DNA of 64,000 bases from Trebonia sp963785645 (GCA_963785645.1 CAWAWG010000012.1:124001-188000); one strand, 5' to 3'. Positions 25,364 through 47,931 are shown, counted from the stretch's first letter. The notes: generated by a model from the sequence alone, not told the origin. Numbers and translations are program-made.

Positions 25364-25430
25364 GCGGCCACGGGTAGGGCCGGTCGACAATACGCACTAC
25401 CGCTTGACGTGCCATTCGGAAGGAACCGTC

Positions 25431-26282
25431 GTGAAAATGTCACTCTTTGAAAAGATTATCGCAGCACCGTATTATTACATGAAGTACGCCGACATCTTCG
25501 GAACCTTCAGAGGCCCCCTCCTGTTGACCGCCAGCCATATCCGACCGAAACTGGCTGGGCGCCGGGTCATGTCCCGGCTGCCAGGGACCGAAATTCCTCT
25601 CATCCTTCGGCTTCGCACGTCGGACTTGATCGCGTTCCTCGAAATCTTCTTGAACCGCGAGTATGACTGGTCATTTAATGCTCCACCCACGGTGATCGTC
25701 GATATCGGTGCATACATAGGGCTGTCCACAGCATTTTTCGCAAGCAAATACCCGCAGGCGACGATCATCGCAGTTGAACCCGATCCCGAGAACTTTGAAC
25801 TGCTGAAGTTCAACACAGCACGTTTCCCAAACGTGCACGCGATGCACGCAGCCGTCTGGCGGGAGAATGGTGTGATCTCGATCACGGATCCCGGGATCGG
25901 CGCCTGGGGACTCCGGGTAACAGATGCGGATGCGGATCCAGGTGCGGGGCTCGTCCGGGCCGTCACCCTTGACCAAATCATCAAGGAGTTCAGCCTGGAC
26001 CGGATCGACCTGCTGAAGGTCGATGTCGAGGGAAGCGAGACAGAGATCTTTGCCACCGCAAACTCGTGGATCTCAGCGGTTGACGTCATCTGCGCAGAAT
26101 TGCACGACTGGTTCAAGCCAGGATGCAGCCGTTCATTCTATCAGGCAGTCGGTGAGTTTCCGATTGAACTGCGACGCAATGAGGACGTCTTGGTAGCGCG
26201 AGCCGAATCCCGCCTGAACCCGATCGGCGGAGGACGGGACAGTGAACTCGATGGTCACCCCAGGCCGCGACGCGCCGACTGA
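25431..26282 (+). CDS. FkbM family methyltransferase
   Basis: 283 residues. The SAM-binding motif VIVDIGAYIGLSTAFFA is followed by IIAVEPDPENFELL, and the FkbM block is LLKVDVEGSETEIF; these are the standard elements of the FkbM O-methyltransferase family, which methylates sugars and polyketides. GTG at 25431 was chosen with GGAAGGAA upstream; the open frame continues upstream through unrelated remnants. The gene uses many A/T-ending codons at its start (GTG AAA ATG TCA) and is visibly less GC-rich than its neighbours, a sign of transfer. It converges on the end of the PKS operon; whether it acts on the polyketide is unknown. Confidence 0.8.
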   Translation: MKMSLFEKIIAAPYYYMKYADIFGTFRGPLLLTASHIRPKLAGRRVMSRLPGTEIPLILRLRTSDLIAFLEIFLNREYDWSFNAPPTVIVDIGAYIGLSTAFFASKYPQATIIAVEPDPENFELLKFNTARFPNVHAMHAAVWRENGVISITDPGIGAWGLRVTDADADPGAGLVRAVTLDQIIKEFSLDRIDLLKVDVEGSETEIFATANSWISAVDVICAELHDWFKPGCSRSFYQAVGEFPIELRRNEDVLVARAESRLNPIGGGRDSELDGHPRPRRAD

Positions 26283-26350
26283 TTCGTGATCACGCGCGGC
26301 CGGTGGGCTGTGCGCCTTGTGCCACCCGCCGGCCGCTCGCGTCCGGCAGC

Positions 26351-26415
26351 CTGCTGTAAAGGACAGCGGCCCTGCTGTAAAACGTGCTTTAAAGCGATCT
26401 GCTGTAAAGATCAGC
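26351..26415. repeat. three CTGCTGTAAA repeats forming small hairpins between convergent genes
   Basis: CTGCTGTAAA occurs at 26351, 26372 and 26399. The first and third copies extend as CTGCTGTAAAG-NN-CAGCGG and each can fold (GCTGT with ACAGC at 26354-26368; GCTG with CAGC in the third). A related GTGCTTTAAAG lies between. They sit between the ends of the FkbM gene and the PKS operon, so termination is one possible role; protein binding is another. Confidence 0.45.
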
Positions 26416-26455
26416 GGTATCCTACACATCCGCCTGTGACGGCATCGGCTTGAGG

Positions 26456-27673
26456 TCACGGGTCTGTGAATACCAGGGCAACGTTGTGACCGCCGAACCC
26501 GAATGATAGTTTCAGGGCCGCGGTAATGTCGGCCTTCCGGGGCTGGTCCCGCACTATGTCGAGGCCAAGGCCGTCCTCGGGATCGTCAAGGTTTACAGTC
26601 GGCGGCACGACGCCGTCGCGGATAGACAGCACCGTCGCTATGGACTCGACGGCACCGGAACCGGCGAGCAGGTGGCCCATTAGCGACTTGTTGGCGGTGA
26701 CCGCCGGATGGTCGCCGACGGCCTGGCGGATGGTGTGCGCCTCCGCCGTGTCGCCTAGCACGGTGCTGGTGGCGTGCGCGTTGACGACATCGATATCGCC
26801 CGGCTCAATTCCGGCGTCGGCAAGACTGCGGGCGACCGCCCGGATCATTCCGGCTCCATCCGGCCGCGGCTGGACCATATCGTGGCCGTCGGACGTAATG
26901 GCCGCCCCGGCCAGCAGCGCGTAGGCCCCGGCACCCCGGGCCCTGGCGTGGTCGGCTCTTTCGAGCACGAGCACGCCGGCGCCCTCGCCCATTACGAAGC
27001 CGTCCCGCTGCCGGTCCCAGGGACGCGAGGCGCGGGTGGGCTCGGCGTTGCGGGTGGACAGGGCCCGGATGCGGGTGAACCATCCCATCACCAGAGGGCA
27101 CACCGCCACGTCGGCGCCGCCGGCGACGACAACGTCGGCCCGGCCTTCCAGCAGGATGGACCTGGCCCACGCCAGGGCCTCCGCGCCGGTCGCGCAGGCG
27201 CTGGCCATGGAATGGACGCCTGCCTCCGCGCCGAGCTCGACGCCGATGGCCGCGGCGGGCCCGTTCGCCATGGCCCAGGTCGTGCCGTAGACCGACACGG
27301 CCTTTTCACCGCCGCCAGCGTATCTCTGCGCCTGATCCACCACGCTCGCCAGGCCGCTGATGCTGGTGCCGAAGCTAACCGCGAGGCGGTCGCCCGGCAC
27401 GGGCGCAAGGTCCAGGGCCGCGTCGGCCATGGCCTCGCGCGCGGCGATCACCGCGAGGGCCTGGACCCGGCTCAGCCGGCGAGCGTACGCCCGGCCGAGG
27501 TACGCGTCCAGGTCCACATCGACCTGGCCCGCGATGCGCGCTGAGAGCCCGGTCGCCCAGGACTGATCGATCGCGGCGATCCCGGATCGCCCGTCCAGCA
27601 TGGCCTGCCAGGTGGCGGGCGCGCTATTCCCCAGCGGGCTGACCGCGCCGAGGCCGGTGACGACGATATCCAT
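26456..27673 (-). CDS. stand-alone beta-ketoacyl-ACP synthase (KAS II/FabF-like), last gene of the PKS block
   Basis: 405 residues of the thiolase-fold KAS family. Catalytic Cys160 lies in SACATG, His300 in NAHATST, Lys329 and His334 in NKSLMGH: a complete Cys-His-His set, so condensation of ACP-bound substrates is expected. The N-terminus MDIVVTGLGAVSPLG fits the family start; ATG at 27673 is 7 bases after the ACP stop, with GGAGAC and GAGG upstream. The longer open frame is antisense noise over the ACP gene. It and the ACP form a discrete pair behind the thioesterase of PKS C; its natural substrate is unknown. It aligns residue for residue with the stand-alone KAS at the other end (60855-62078), which has Asn instead of His300. 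Confidence 0.9.
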   Translation of the reverse strand: MDIVVTGLGAVSPLGNSAPATWQAMLDGRSGIAAIDQSWATGLSARIAGQVDVDLDAYLGRAYARRLSRVQALAVIAAREAMADAALDLAPVPGDRLAVSFGTSISGLASVVDQAQRYAGGGEKAVSVYGTTWAMANGPAAAIGVELGAEAGVHSMASACATGAEALAWARSILLEGRADVVVAGGADVAVCPLVMGWFTRIRALSTRNAEPTRASRPWDRQRDGFVMGEGAGVLVLERADHARARGAGAYALLAGAAITSDGHDMVQPRPDGAGMIRAVARSLADAGIEPGDIDVVNAHATSTVLGDTAEAHTIRQAVGDHPAVTANKSLMGHLLAGSGAVESIATVLSIRDGVVPPTVNLDDPEDGLGLDIVRDQPRKADITAALKLSFGFGGHNVALVFTDP

Positions 27674-27680
27674 GACCGCC

Positions 27681-27941
27681 TCAGTCTCCTGGGGAACCAG
27701 CGACGGCCGCCGCGTATATGTCCCGGAGGCTCGTCGCGTTGCGCAGCGAGTCATCATCGATGCGCGTGCCGAAACGGTCTTCCAGGGCGCCGGCCAGCTC
27801 GATGCGGCCCATTGAGTCAATCGGGAGCTGCTCGACCAGGGTGTCAAGGGTGAAGTCCGCGGGCAGCTCCTCGTCGGATACCTTCCTGAAAATGTCGGCG
27901 AATTCCACGGCGAATTGCTCCTCATTCAGCGTTGCCGTCAT
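27681..27941 (-). CDS. discrete acyl carrier protein
   Basis: 86 residues, typical ACP size. The phosphopantetheine site is Ser43 in LPIDSMGR, followed by the recognition helix ELAGALEDRFG. Its ATG overlaps the stop of PKS C (ATGA), and AGGAAAGGGG upstream is a strong ribosome binding site, so it is translated with the PKS. It probably partners the adjacent KAS. Its place after a modular PKS with its own ACP domains implies a separate acyl chain or extender carried in trans. Confidence 0.88.
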   Translation of the reverse strand: MTATLNEEQFAVEFADIFRKVSDEELPADFTLDTLVEQLPIDSMGRIELAGALEDRFGTRIDDDSLRNATSLRDIYAAAVAGSPGD

Positions 27942-30571
27942 GCTGGTGACCCCTTTCCTGATAGCTGATAGCTGATAGCGTCATGGCTGCCGGACTCGAT
28001 TCCGGTTAGCCAGTTGTCGAGCTTGGCCGCGGTGTCGGCGATGTTGTCGGCATCCATGAAGGTGAAATGGTTTCCGCGCAGGTCGACATGATTGGAAACC
28101 ACGTCTATCTCGGTGCGCCACGAGTCATCCTCGCTCGGCATCAGCGGCTCGGATGCGCGGGCGAGAAGTGAAGGAACGCCTATCGTGGCGGGTTCCCAGT
28201 CGCTGAACAGCCGGTTGCAGATCCAGGTGGCGGCGGTGAGGTTCTCGAAGGTAGGGCCGTCGCCCCGGTGCCGCGTAAGGAGGGTGCTCACCAGGGCGTT
28301 TTCCATGGTCTCCAGCACTGGGTGGTTCATCCGGTAGGTATCAAGGAAGATGACGCCCGTCGGAGGCCTGCCGCGCCGCGCTGTCTCCCTCGCGATCTCG
28401 AACCCGAGGAGACCGCCCGAGGAGACCCCGGCGAGGGAGTAGGGCCGGTCGCCGACGTGGCCGAGTACGGCATCGGCCATCGCCTTGGTCAGCACCTCGG
28501 CCGTCGCGGGCAGGTCGTCGCCGACGGCGAAGCCGGGTGGCACGAGCGCCGACACCTGGCGCCGACCGACCCACTCCAGGCCTAGTCGCAGATAGACATC
28601 CGGGCTTGTCACCGCGACCGCGGGACAGATGCAAACGATGGGATTTCCCGTGGCGCCGGGGGAGAGTTCTACGACGTTGAGGCGGCCCCGGAAGGAGGCG
28701 GGGTCACTGGCCTTGGCCCTGAGCCCCATGGCGCCCATCGTGATGTCGGGTACGAGAGCTATCTGCTGGCTGGCGATGGCGCTGTAGCACGCCTCTACGA
28801 TGAGCTCGGGTATCGGCCGTGCCGTCGGGCGCTCCGCCCCGGCTTGCGGCGGCGCCGCCTGCTGCGGCGGTGCGACGACAGCGAGCTGCTCGCTGAGGCT
28901 GGCGGCGAGATCAGCGACGGTGGGGTAGTCGAAGACCAGGGTGGCGGGCAGCCCCAGCCCGGTCGCGGTGCCCAGCCGGTTCCGCAGCTCGACCGCGGTC
29001 AGCGAGTCGAACCCCATGTCACGGAACGCCTGCCCCGCCGCCACCTCGTCAGCCGAGCCGTGGCCAAGGACGGCGGCGACGTGCGCGCGGACCAGGTCGA
29101 CCGCTGTCCGCTCCTGGTCCGCCCGGGACATACCCGCTAGTCGCTGCCGCAGCAAGTCAGCCAGGTCCTGCCGGACGGCTGGGAAGGAGCCGCCGGGGGC
29201 ACAGGTCAGGCCGCGCCACAGCGCGGGAACCGCCTCCCCCCGGGCCGCCCTGGCGCGCAGGCTGGCCACGTCCAGCCTGACGGGAACCAGCAGCGGCTCG
29301 TCCCTGGCCACGGCCCGGTCGAACAGGGCCATCCCTTCCTCAGCGGTCAGCGCGGCAACCCCGCCTCGGGCGAGCCTGGCCCGGTCGCTCTCGGTGAGGC
29401 GGCCGGTCATACCGCTGGCATCGGCCCATAGCCCCCAGGCCAGGGATTCGGCTGGCAGGCCATCGGCCCGCCGGGCGACGGCCAGGGCGTCGAGGAAGGC
29501 GTTCGCGGCGGCGTAGTTCCCCTGCCCGGGCGCGCCGAACGTCGCGGACGCGGAGGAGAACAGGACGAACTGCCGCAGGTCCGCGCCGCGGGTGAGCTCA
29601 TGCAGGTTCCACGCGGCGTCAGCCTTGGGCCGCATCACCGCGTCGACCCTGGCCGGGGTCAGCGACGTGGCGGTGCCGTCATCGAGCACCCCGGCGGCGT
29701 GGACGACGCCGATGAGCGGGGTGTCTGCTGGTATGGCGGCAAGCACTGCGGCCAGCGCGGCCGGGTCGGCGGCATCGCAGGCGGTGATGGCCGCGGATGT
29801 TCCGGCGTCGGCCAACGCCGCGGCTAGCGCGACGGCGCGAGGCGCAGCCGGCCCGGACCGGGACACCAGCACCACCCGGGCGGCCCGCCCGGTGACGGCG
29901 AGATGCCGGGCCGTCAGCGCCCCCAGCATCCCGGTGCCCCCGGTGACCAGGACCGTTCCCTCCTGGCCAGGGGCTGACTGGTCCGGGGGGATGGTCAGCA
30001 CCATTTTGCCGGTGTGCCTGGCCTCGCTCATGTAGCGGAACGCCTCGCCAGCGCGGCGCACATCCCAGGCGTGCACCGGCGGCATCGCCAGCGTCCCGGC
30101 CGCCAGCAGTCCGGTCACCTCCGTCAGGATCTCCCGCAGCCGCTGCGGCGTGGCCTCCCAGCCGACGAACGGCAGGTAGGCGACCCCTGGATGAGCGACC
30201 GCGACCTGCTCCGGGTCCCGTATGTCGGTGCGGCCCAACTCGACGAACGCTCCGCCGCGCGGCAGCAGCCGCAGCGAGGCGTCGGTCAGCTCCCCGCTCA
30301 GCGCGTTCAGCACGATGTCCATCCCGGCCCCGCCAGTCGCGGCCAGGAACGCCGCTTCGAACCCGGCGTCACGGGAGGAGGCCACATGATCATCATCCAG
30401 GCCCATCGCGCCCAGCACGCCGTGCTTGGATGGGCTTGCCGTGGCGAACACCTCCAGCCCCAGGTACCGTGCCGACGGCGACCGCCGCCATGCCCACCCC
30501 GCCGGTCCCCGCGTGCACCAGCACCGTCTGCCCGGCGACAGGCGCCGGCCAGGTCTGCCAGCGCGGACCAC
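27938..30571 (-). CDS. PKS C, 3' piece: end of ER, KR, ACP and thioesterase of module 5
   Basis: 877-residue frame. The first 35 or so residues are out-of-frame noise; true ER sequence starts near YLGLEVFATASPSKHG. KR follows with VTGGTGMLGAL, HAAGVLDDG (LDD, B-type) and catalytic GNYAAANAFLDALA; ACP has GFDSLTAVEL; a linker leads to the thioesterase with nucleophile motif AGVSSGG near 28415 and a late GNHFTFMD. The TE releases the chain by hydrolysis or cyclisation. It completes the module begun in 30701-35056. Probably one gene with its upstream pieces, separated by single-base insertions near 30465 and 30550. The end overlaps the ACP start by 4 bases. A 21-base run of three TGATAGC units (27959-27979) encodes part of the last residues. 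Confidence 0.8.
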   Translation of the reverse strand: MVRAGRPGRRLSPGRRCWCTRGPAGWAWRRSPSARYLGLEVFATASPSKHGVLGAMGLDDDHVASSRDAGFEAAFLAATGGAGMDIVLNALSGELTDASLRLLPRGGAFVELGRTDIRDPEQVAVAHPGVAYLPFVGWEATPQRLREILTEVTGLLAAGTLAMPPVHAWDVRRAGEAFRYMSEARHTGKMVLTIPPDQSAPGQEGTVLVTGGTGMLGALTARHLAVTGRAARVVLVSRSGPAAPRAVALAAALADAGTSAAITACDAADPAALAAVLAAIPADTPLIGVVHAAGVLDDGTATSLTPARVDAVMRPKADAAWNLHELTRGADLRQFVLFSSASATFGAPGQGNYAAANAFLDALAVARRADGLPAESLAWGLWADASGMTGRLTESDRARLARGGVAALTAEEGMALFDRAVARDEPLLVPVRLDVASLRARAARGEAVPALWRGLTCAPGGSFPAVRQDLADLLRQRLAGMSRADQERTAVDLVRAHVAAVLGHGSADEVAAGQAFRDMGFDSLTAVELRNRLGTATGLGLPATLVFDYPTVADLAASLSEQLAVVAPPQQAAPPQAGAERPTARPIPELIVEACYSAIASQQIALVPDITMGAMGLRAKASDPASFRGRLNVVELSPGATGNPIVCICPAVAVTSPDVYLRLGLEWVGRRQVSALVPPGFAVGDDLPATAEVLTKAMADAVLGHVGDRPYSLAGVSSGGLLGFEIARETARRGRPPTGVIFLDTYRMNHPVLETMENALVSTLLTRHRGDGPTFENLTAATWICNRLFSDWEPATIGVPSLLARASEPLMPSEDDSWRTEIDVVSNHVDLRGNHFTFMDADNIADTAAKLDNWLTGIESGSHDAISYQLSGKGSPA

Positions 30572-30700
30572 GCGATAGAGAACGCGACCGGCACCGCCGC
30601 CGCGGCCGTAAACGACCAGCCCTCGGGGACCGGAACCAGCAGCCGCGCGTCGGTGACGGCGACCGGGCCGAACGCGCCGTCCGCCAGGCCAAGCACCCGG

Positions 30701-35831
<5,131 letters not shown>

Positions 35832-36078
35832 GTAGCTCCCCTGCCCGGGCGAGCCGAAGGTCGCCGACGCCGAAGAGAACAGCACGAACGCCTCCAGCGG
35901 CGTTCCGCTAGTCAGCTCATCCAGGCAGGCTGCCCCGCCCACCTTGGCCGCCAGGACGTAGGCGAGGTCCTCCGCCGTAGTGGTGTCGATCGTCCCGCCG
36001 GGGACGACCCCGGCCGCGTGGAATACCGCCGTCACCGCCACGCCGGCGGCGGCGGCCCGGGTCAGCAGGCCGGCCAGC

Positions 36079-38471
36079 TCACCGCGCGACGCGATGTCGC
36101 AGGCGGTGACCTGCACGGCTGTCCCGGCGGCGGCCAGTTCCAGCGGCCAGGGCCGCCGCGCCGGGAGCGGCAGGCCCGGACCGGGATGACAGGATCACCT
36201 CACGCGCGCCGCGGGAGGCCAGCCAGCGCGCCACGTGCCCGCCGACCGCGCCGGTCCCGCCGGTCACCAGCGCCGCACCTGACGGCGCCCACGCCCCGTG
36301 CGGCACGCGGCCACGGCACCCGGGTCAGGCGGCGCCCGAGGATCCCCGCCGGGCGGATCGCCGCCTGGTCCTCGCCGCACCCGGCCAGCACCATGCACAG
36401 CCGGGCCCCGGACGCCTCGTCCAGCACCGGCGGCAGGTCGATCAGGCCCGCCCCACCGGTCCGGGTGCTCCAGGGCCGCGACCCGGCCCAGCCCCCACGC
36501 CTGCGCCTGCACCGGGCTGGACGGCACCTCCCCCGGCCCGGCCGCCACCGCCCCGCACGTCACCGCCCACAACGGCGCGGCTATCCCCGCATCTCCCAGG
36601 GCCTGCACCAGCCGCCGCCGTCCCGGCCAGCCCGGCGGGCACCACGGGGAAACCCGCCAGCGGCGCCTCATCCAGGGCCAGCAGCGACACCACACCCGCC
36701 ACGCCGCCGTCGGCCGGCGCCACCTCCGCCACCTCCGCCGGCCCCGCTGCCGCCGGCACCGCTTCCGCCGGCTTCATTTCCGCCGGCACCACCTCGCCCG
36801 GTACCGCTCCCGCCGGTACACCCGCACCCGGTACCACTCCCGACGGCACCGCGGCGCCCGGCACCGCTTCGCCCGGCTGCGCGGCCTCCAGTGCCTCACG
36901 GACAAGGGCTGCGAGCTCTCGGCGGCCGGCGCCTTCGGGGCCGGCCTGCACGGTGACGACACGGGTGCCGGCGGCGGCCAGCGCCGCGGCGTACCCGGCC
37001 GCCAGCCCCCTGGCTGCTTCGCCGGCAGGGACCACGAGCAGCCACGTGCCGGCCAGTGCCGCCGGACCGGGGTCGGGAACCGGGACCCAGGCGACCCTGT
37101 ACAGCCAGCCCGCCGCCGCCGACTCCGCCCGGGCCCGCCGCCGCCATGACGCCAGCACGGGCAGCACCTCACCGAACGGCCGCCGCGCCTCAGCGCCCAG
37201 TTCACCCGCCAGGCCCAGCTCAGCCGCCAGCTCTTCCATGCTCCCGCCCTCGACCGCCGCCCAGAACCGGGCCTCGGCCACCGTCCCGGCACCGTCGCGC
37301 CCGGCAGCAGCCGCACCCCCCGCAGCCGACCGAGGCCAGTACCGCCGCCGCTGGAACGCGTACGTCGGCAGTTCCACCCGCCGACCTTGTGGCAGCACCC
37401 CCGCCCAGTCCACCCGGGCACCCGCCACGTGCACCCCCGCCAGTGCCCCCAGCACCGCCTCCCCGGCCGGGAGCTTAGGGCGCAGCACCGGGATGAACAC
37501 GGGCCCGGCAATCCCAGAGGCAGCGCCGCCACCGCCGCCACCGCCGCCACCGGCCCGGACCCTGGTAGCAGGGTCAAGCACGGCCGGACCGAGCGCGGAC
37601 AGGGTCCCGTCCGGGCCGACCTCGATGAAAACCGACACCCCCCGCTCCGCCAGCGTCGCCACCGCGTCGGCGAACCGCACCGGCTGCCGCGCCTGCGCCG
37701 CCCAGTAAGCGGGATCAGGACCAGCGACCAGCCGACCGTCCAGCGCCCCCGCCCACGGCACCCGCGGGACGGCGTGGGCAAGGCCCCGCGCCACCTCGTC
37801 AAGCCCGGCCAGCACCGGGTCCATGCGCGCCGAGTGAAACGCATGCGACACCCGCAGCCGGCGGACCCGCAGCGCCGGCGGACCGCGAGCCGCCCGGCGA
37901 CCCGGTCCACCGCCCGGCGTCACCGGAGATCACCACGGCCCCCGGCCCGTTGACCGCCGCGACAGCCACCTCCGCCCCGCCCCCGAACTCTGCCGCGATC
38001 GCGGCTCTGACCTCGTCCTCCCCCGCGGCGACAGCGCACATCGCCCCGCCGCCCGGCAGCGCCTGCATCAGCCGCCCGCGCGCGGCGACGAGAGCGCACG
38101 CGTCCTCCAGCGACAGCACCCCTGCCGCGTACGCGGCGGCGACCTCGCCCACCGAGTGGCCCGCCACCGCGTCGGGAACCACCCCGCAGGCGGCGAGCAG
38201 CGCGACCAGGCCCACCTCCACCGCGAACAGCCCCGCCTGGGCGAACACCGTCTGATCGGCCCGCGGATCCTCCGCCCTCACCCAGGACGACCTCCGCGAC
38301 CGGCAGCCCCAGCCGCGCCTCGAGCAGCCCGCACGCCTCATCGAACGCCGCCGCGAACACCGGGCTAGCCGCGTGCAGCCCCCGCCCCATCCCCGCCCGC
38401 TGCGACCCCTGCCCCGCGAACAGGAAACCCACCCGCCCTGGCTTCCCGGGCGGCACCGACCCGGCCGTCAC
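36079..38471 (-). pseudogene. PKS C, AT and KR N-terminal part of module 4, broken into several frames
   Basis: In transcription order the pieces are: AT start with AGQGSQRAGM (38471-38280); AT core with GHSVGEVAAAYAAG (38280-37915); AT end with HAFH (near 37834-37845, predicting malonyl-CoA), the linker and the KR structural half (37915-36615, open frame 36442-37923); a stretch with APLWAVTCGAVAAG; LDEASGARLCMVLAGCGEDQ; then VTGGTGAVGGHVARWLASRG (NADPH site of KR). Breaks lie near 38490, 38275, 37915, 36615, 36445, 36310 and 36142. At four of the breaks in this gene (36615, 36445, 36142 and 35020) the near-identical copy in PKS B shows that one base has been added. All domain sequence is otherwise intact, so the protein is probably whole in the organism. 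Confidence 0.65.
36736..36877 (-). repeat. 15-base minisatellite coding Val-Pro-Gly/Ala pentapeptides in the module 4 KR
   Basis: In the reading direction it encodes units such as AVPGA, AVPSG, VVPGA, GVPAG, AVPGE, VVPAE and MKPAE, five residues each. It lies in the structural half of KR, between the AT and the catalytic KR core. The same array is in module 2. Confidence 0.75.
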
Positions 38472-40285
38472 CCCGGCCGCTGGCTCCCCGCCGCCACCGC
38501 CGCCAGCCCGGCCGCGAGCTCACCCCGGCCGGCCCCGGTGACCACCGCCCGGTACTCGAACAACGGCCGGGTCGTCGCCAGTGACCAGCCGACATCCGCC
38601 GCGTCAAGCCCCGGCCGCGATCGCACCCAGTCCGCCAGCCGACCCGCCTGTGCGCGCAGCCCGGCCGCAGTCCGCGCCGACACCAGCCACGTCAGCTGAC
38701 TGTCCCAAGACACCGGACGTTCCTCCGCCGCCGGCAGACCGTCGGTCCCGTCCCGCCCGTCCACACCCGCCGGGTCACCGGCCGCCGCGCCACCGGCCGA
38801 CTTGTCATCGCCTGTCAGGCCACCGGCCACCAGCCCACCCGCCACCAGGGCACCGGCCGCCGCGCCACCGGCACCCTGCGCCATGGCAGCCCGGCCCTCC
38901 CCCGCCGCAGGGGACTCCTCAAGGATGAGGTGGGCATTGGTGCCGCTGACACCGAAGGCCGACACGCCGGCCCGGCGCGGGCGCCGCGCGTCCGCCGGCC
39001 ACGCCACCGGCCCGGTCAGCAGCCGGATGTCGCCCGCCGACCAGTCCACGTGCGTCGACGGCTCGTCCACGTGCAGCGTCGCCGGCAAGACGCCGTGCTG
39101 AAGGGCCAGCACCATCTTCATCACCCCGGCGACCCCCGCCGCGGCCTGGCAATGGCCGATATTGGACTTAACCGAGCCGAGCCACAGCGGCCGCCCGCCC
39201 AGCCGCCCCTGCCCGTACGTCGCCAGCAGGGCCTCCGCCTCGATCGGGTCGCCCAGTGCCGTCCCGGTCCCGTGAGCCTCCACCGCATCCACGTCGGCCG
39301 TGCCTATGCCGGCCGTCGCGAGCGCGGCGCGGACCACCCGCTGCTGAGAACGCCCATTCGGCGCCGTCAGCCCGTTCGACGCCCCGTCCTGGTTCACCGC
39401 GCTGCCCGCGATCACCGCCAGCACACGCCGCCCGTTCCGTCGCGCCTCCGACAGCCGCTCCAGCACCAGCACCCCGGCACCCTCGCCCATGCCCATGCCG
39501 TCGGCCGCGGCCGCGAACGCCTTGCACCGGCCGTCCTCGGCCAGTCCCCTCAGCCGGGAGAAGACCACGAGCCCGCCGGGGGTGGCCATCACGGTTACGC
39601 CGCCCGCCAGCGCCAGCGTGCACTCCCCCGCCCGCAGCGCCTGGCAGGCCAGGTGCAACGCGACCAGCGATGACGAGCACGCGGTGTCTACAGTCACCGA
39701 CGGTCCCTCGAGGCCAAGCGTGTAGGAAACCCGCCCGGAGATCACGCTGGTCGAGGTGCCGGTCATCAAGTAGCCTTCGGCACCGCTCGGGACGCCTTCA
39801 CCGTAGCCCCAGCCCGATCCGCCGACGAACACCCCGGTCAACGAGCCGTGTAGGGTAGTGGGGTCGATCCCGGCCCGTTCGAATGCCTCCCAGGAGACCT
39901 CTAGCAGGAGCCGCTGCTGCGGGTCCATCGCCACCGCCTCACGCGGGCTGATCCCGAAAAACCCCGCGTCGAACTCGGCGGCGTTGTGCAGGAACCCGCC
40001 GGTCCGCGCGTACGAGGTACCTTCGCGGTCCGGGTCGGGGTCGTAGAGTCCGTCGGTGTCCCAGCCGCGGTCAGTTGGCAGTTCCGAGATCGCGTCCCCG
40101 TAGCCGGCGAGCAGGTCCCACAGTCCGTCCGGGTCAGACACGCAGCCGGGCAGCCGGCAGCCCATCCCCACGATCGCGACCGGCTCCCAGTCCCTGGCCT
40201 CCAGCTCCTGCACGCGCCGCCGCGCCTTGCGCAGGTCGGTAGTGGCCCGCTTCAGGTACTCGAGGTACTTCTCTTCATCGGCCAT
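38468..40285 (-). CDS. PKS C, 5' piece: docking helix and KS of module 4
   Basis: 605-residue frame. The N-terminus MADEEKYLEYLKRATTDLRK is a coiled-coil docking helix that should pair with the C-end of PKS B. KS follows with DTACSSSLVALH, EAHGTGTALGDP and SNIGHCQAAAG. The linker has Gly/Ala-rich repeats before the AT. The ATG at 40285 lies 8 bases after the PKS B stop, with GAGG overlapping that stop. The frame is lost near 38490, inside the AT start. The whole PKS C gene, from 40285 to 27938, encodes KS-AT-KR-ACP-KS-AT-DH-ER-KR-ACP-TE. Confidence 0.82.
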   Translation of the reverse strand: MADEEKYLEYLKRATTDLRKARRRVQELEARDWEPVAIVGMGCRLPGCVSDPDGLWDLLAGYGDAISELPTDRGWDTDGLYDPDPDREGTSYARTGGFLHNAAEFDAGFFGISPREAVAMDPQQRLLLEVSWEAFERAGIDPTTLHGSLTGVFVGGSGWGYGEGVPSGAEGYLMTGTSTSVISGRVSYTLGLEGPSVTVDTACSSSLVALHLACQALRAGECTLALAGGVTVMATPGGLVVFSRLRGLAEDGRCKAFAAAADGMGMGEGAGVLVLERLSEARRNGRRVLAVIAGSAVNQDGASNGLTAPNGRSQQRVVRAALATAGIGTADVDAVEAHGTGTALGDPIEAEALLATYGQGRLGGRPLWLGSVKSNIGHCQAAAGVAGVMKMVLALQHGVLPATLHVDEPSTHVDWSAGDIRLLTGPVAWPADARRPRRAGVSAFGVSGTNAHLILEESPAAGEGRAAMAQGAGGAAAGALVAGGLVAGGLTGDDKSAGGAAAGDPAGVDGRDGTDGLPAAEERPVSWDSQLTWLVSARTAAGLRAQAGRLADWVRSRPGLDAADVGWSLATTRPLFEYRAVVTGAGRGELAAGLAAVAAGSQRPG

Positions 40286-40293
40286 GGGAGCCT

Positions 40294-47931
<7,638 letters not shown>

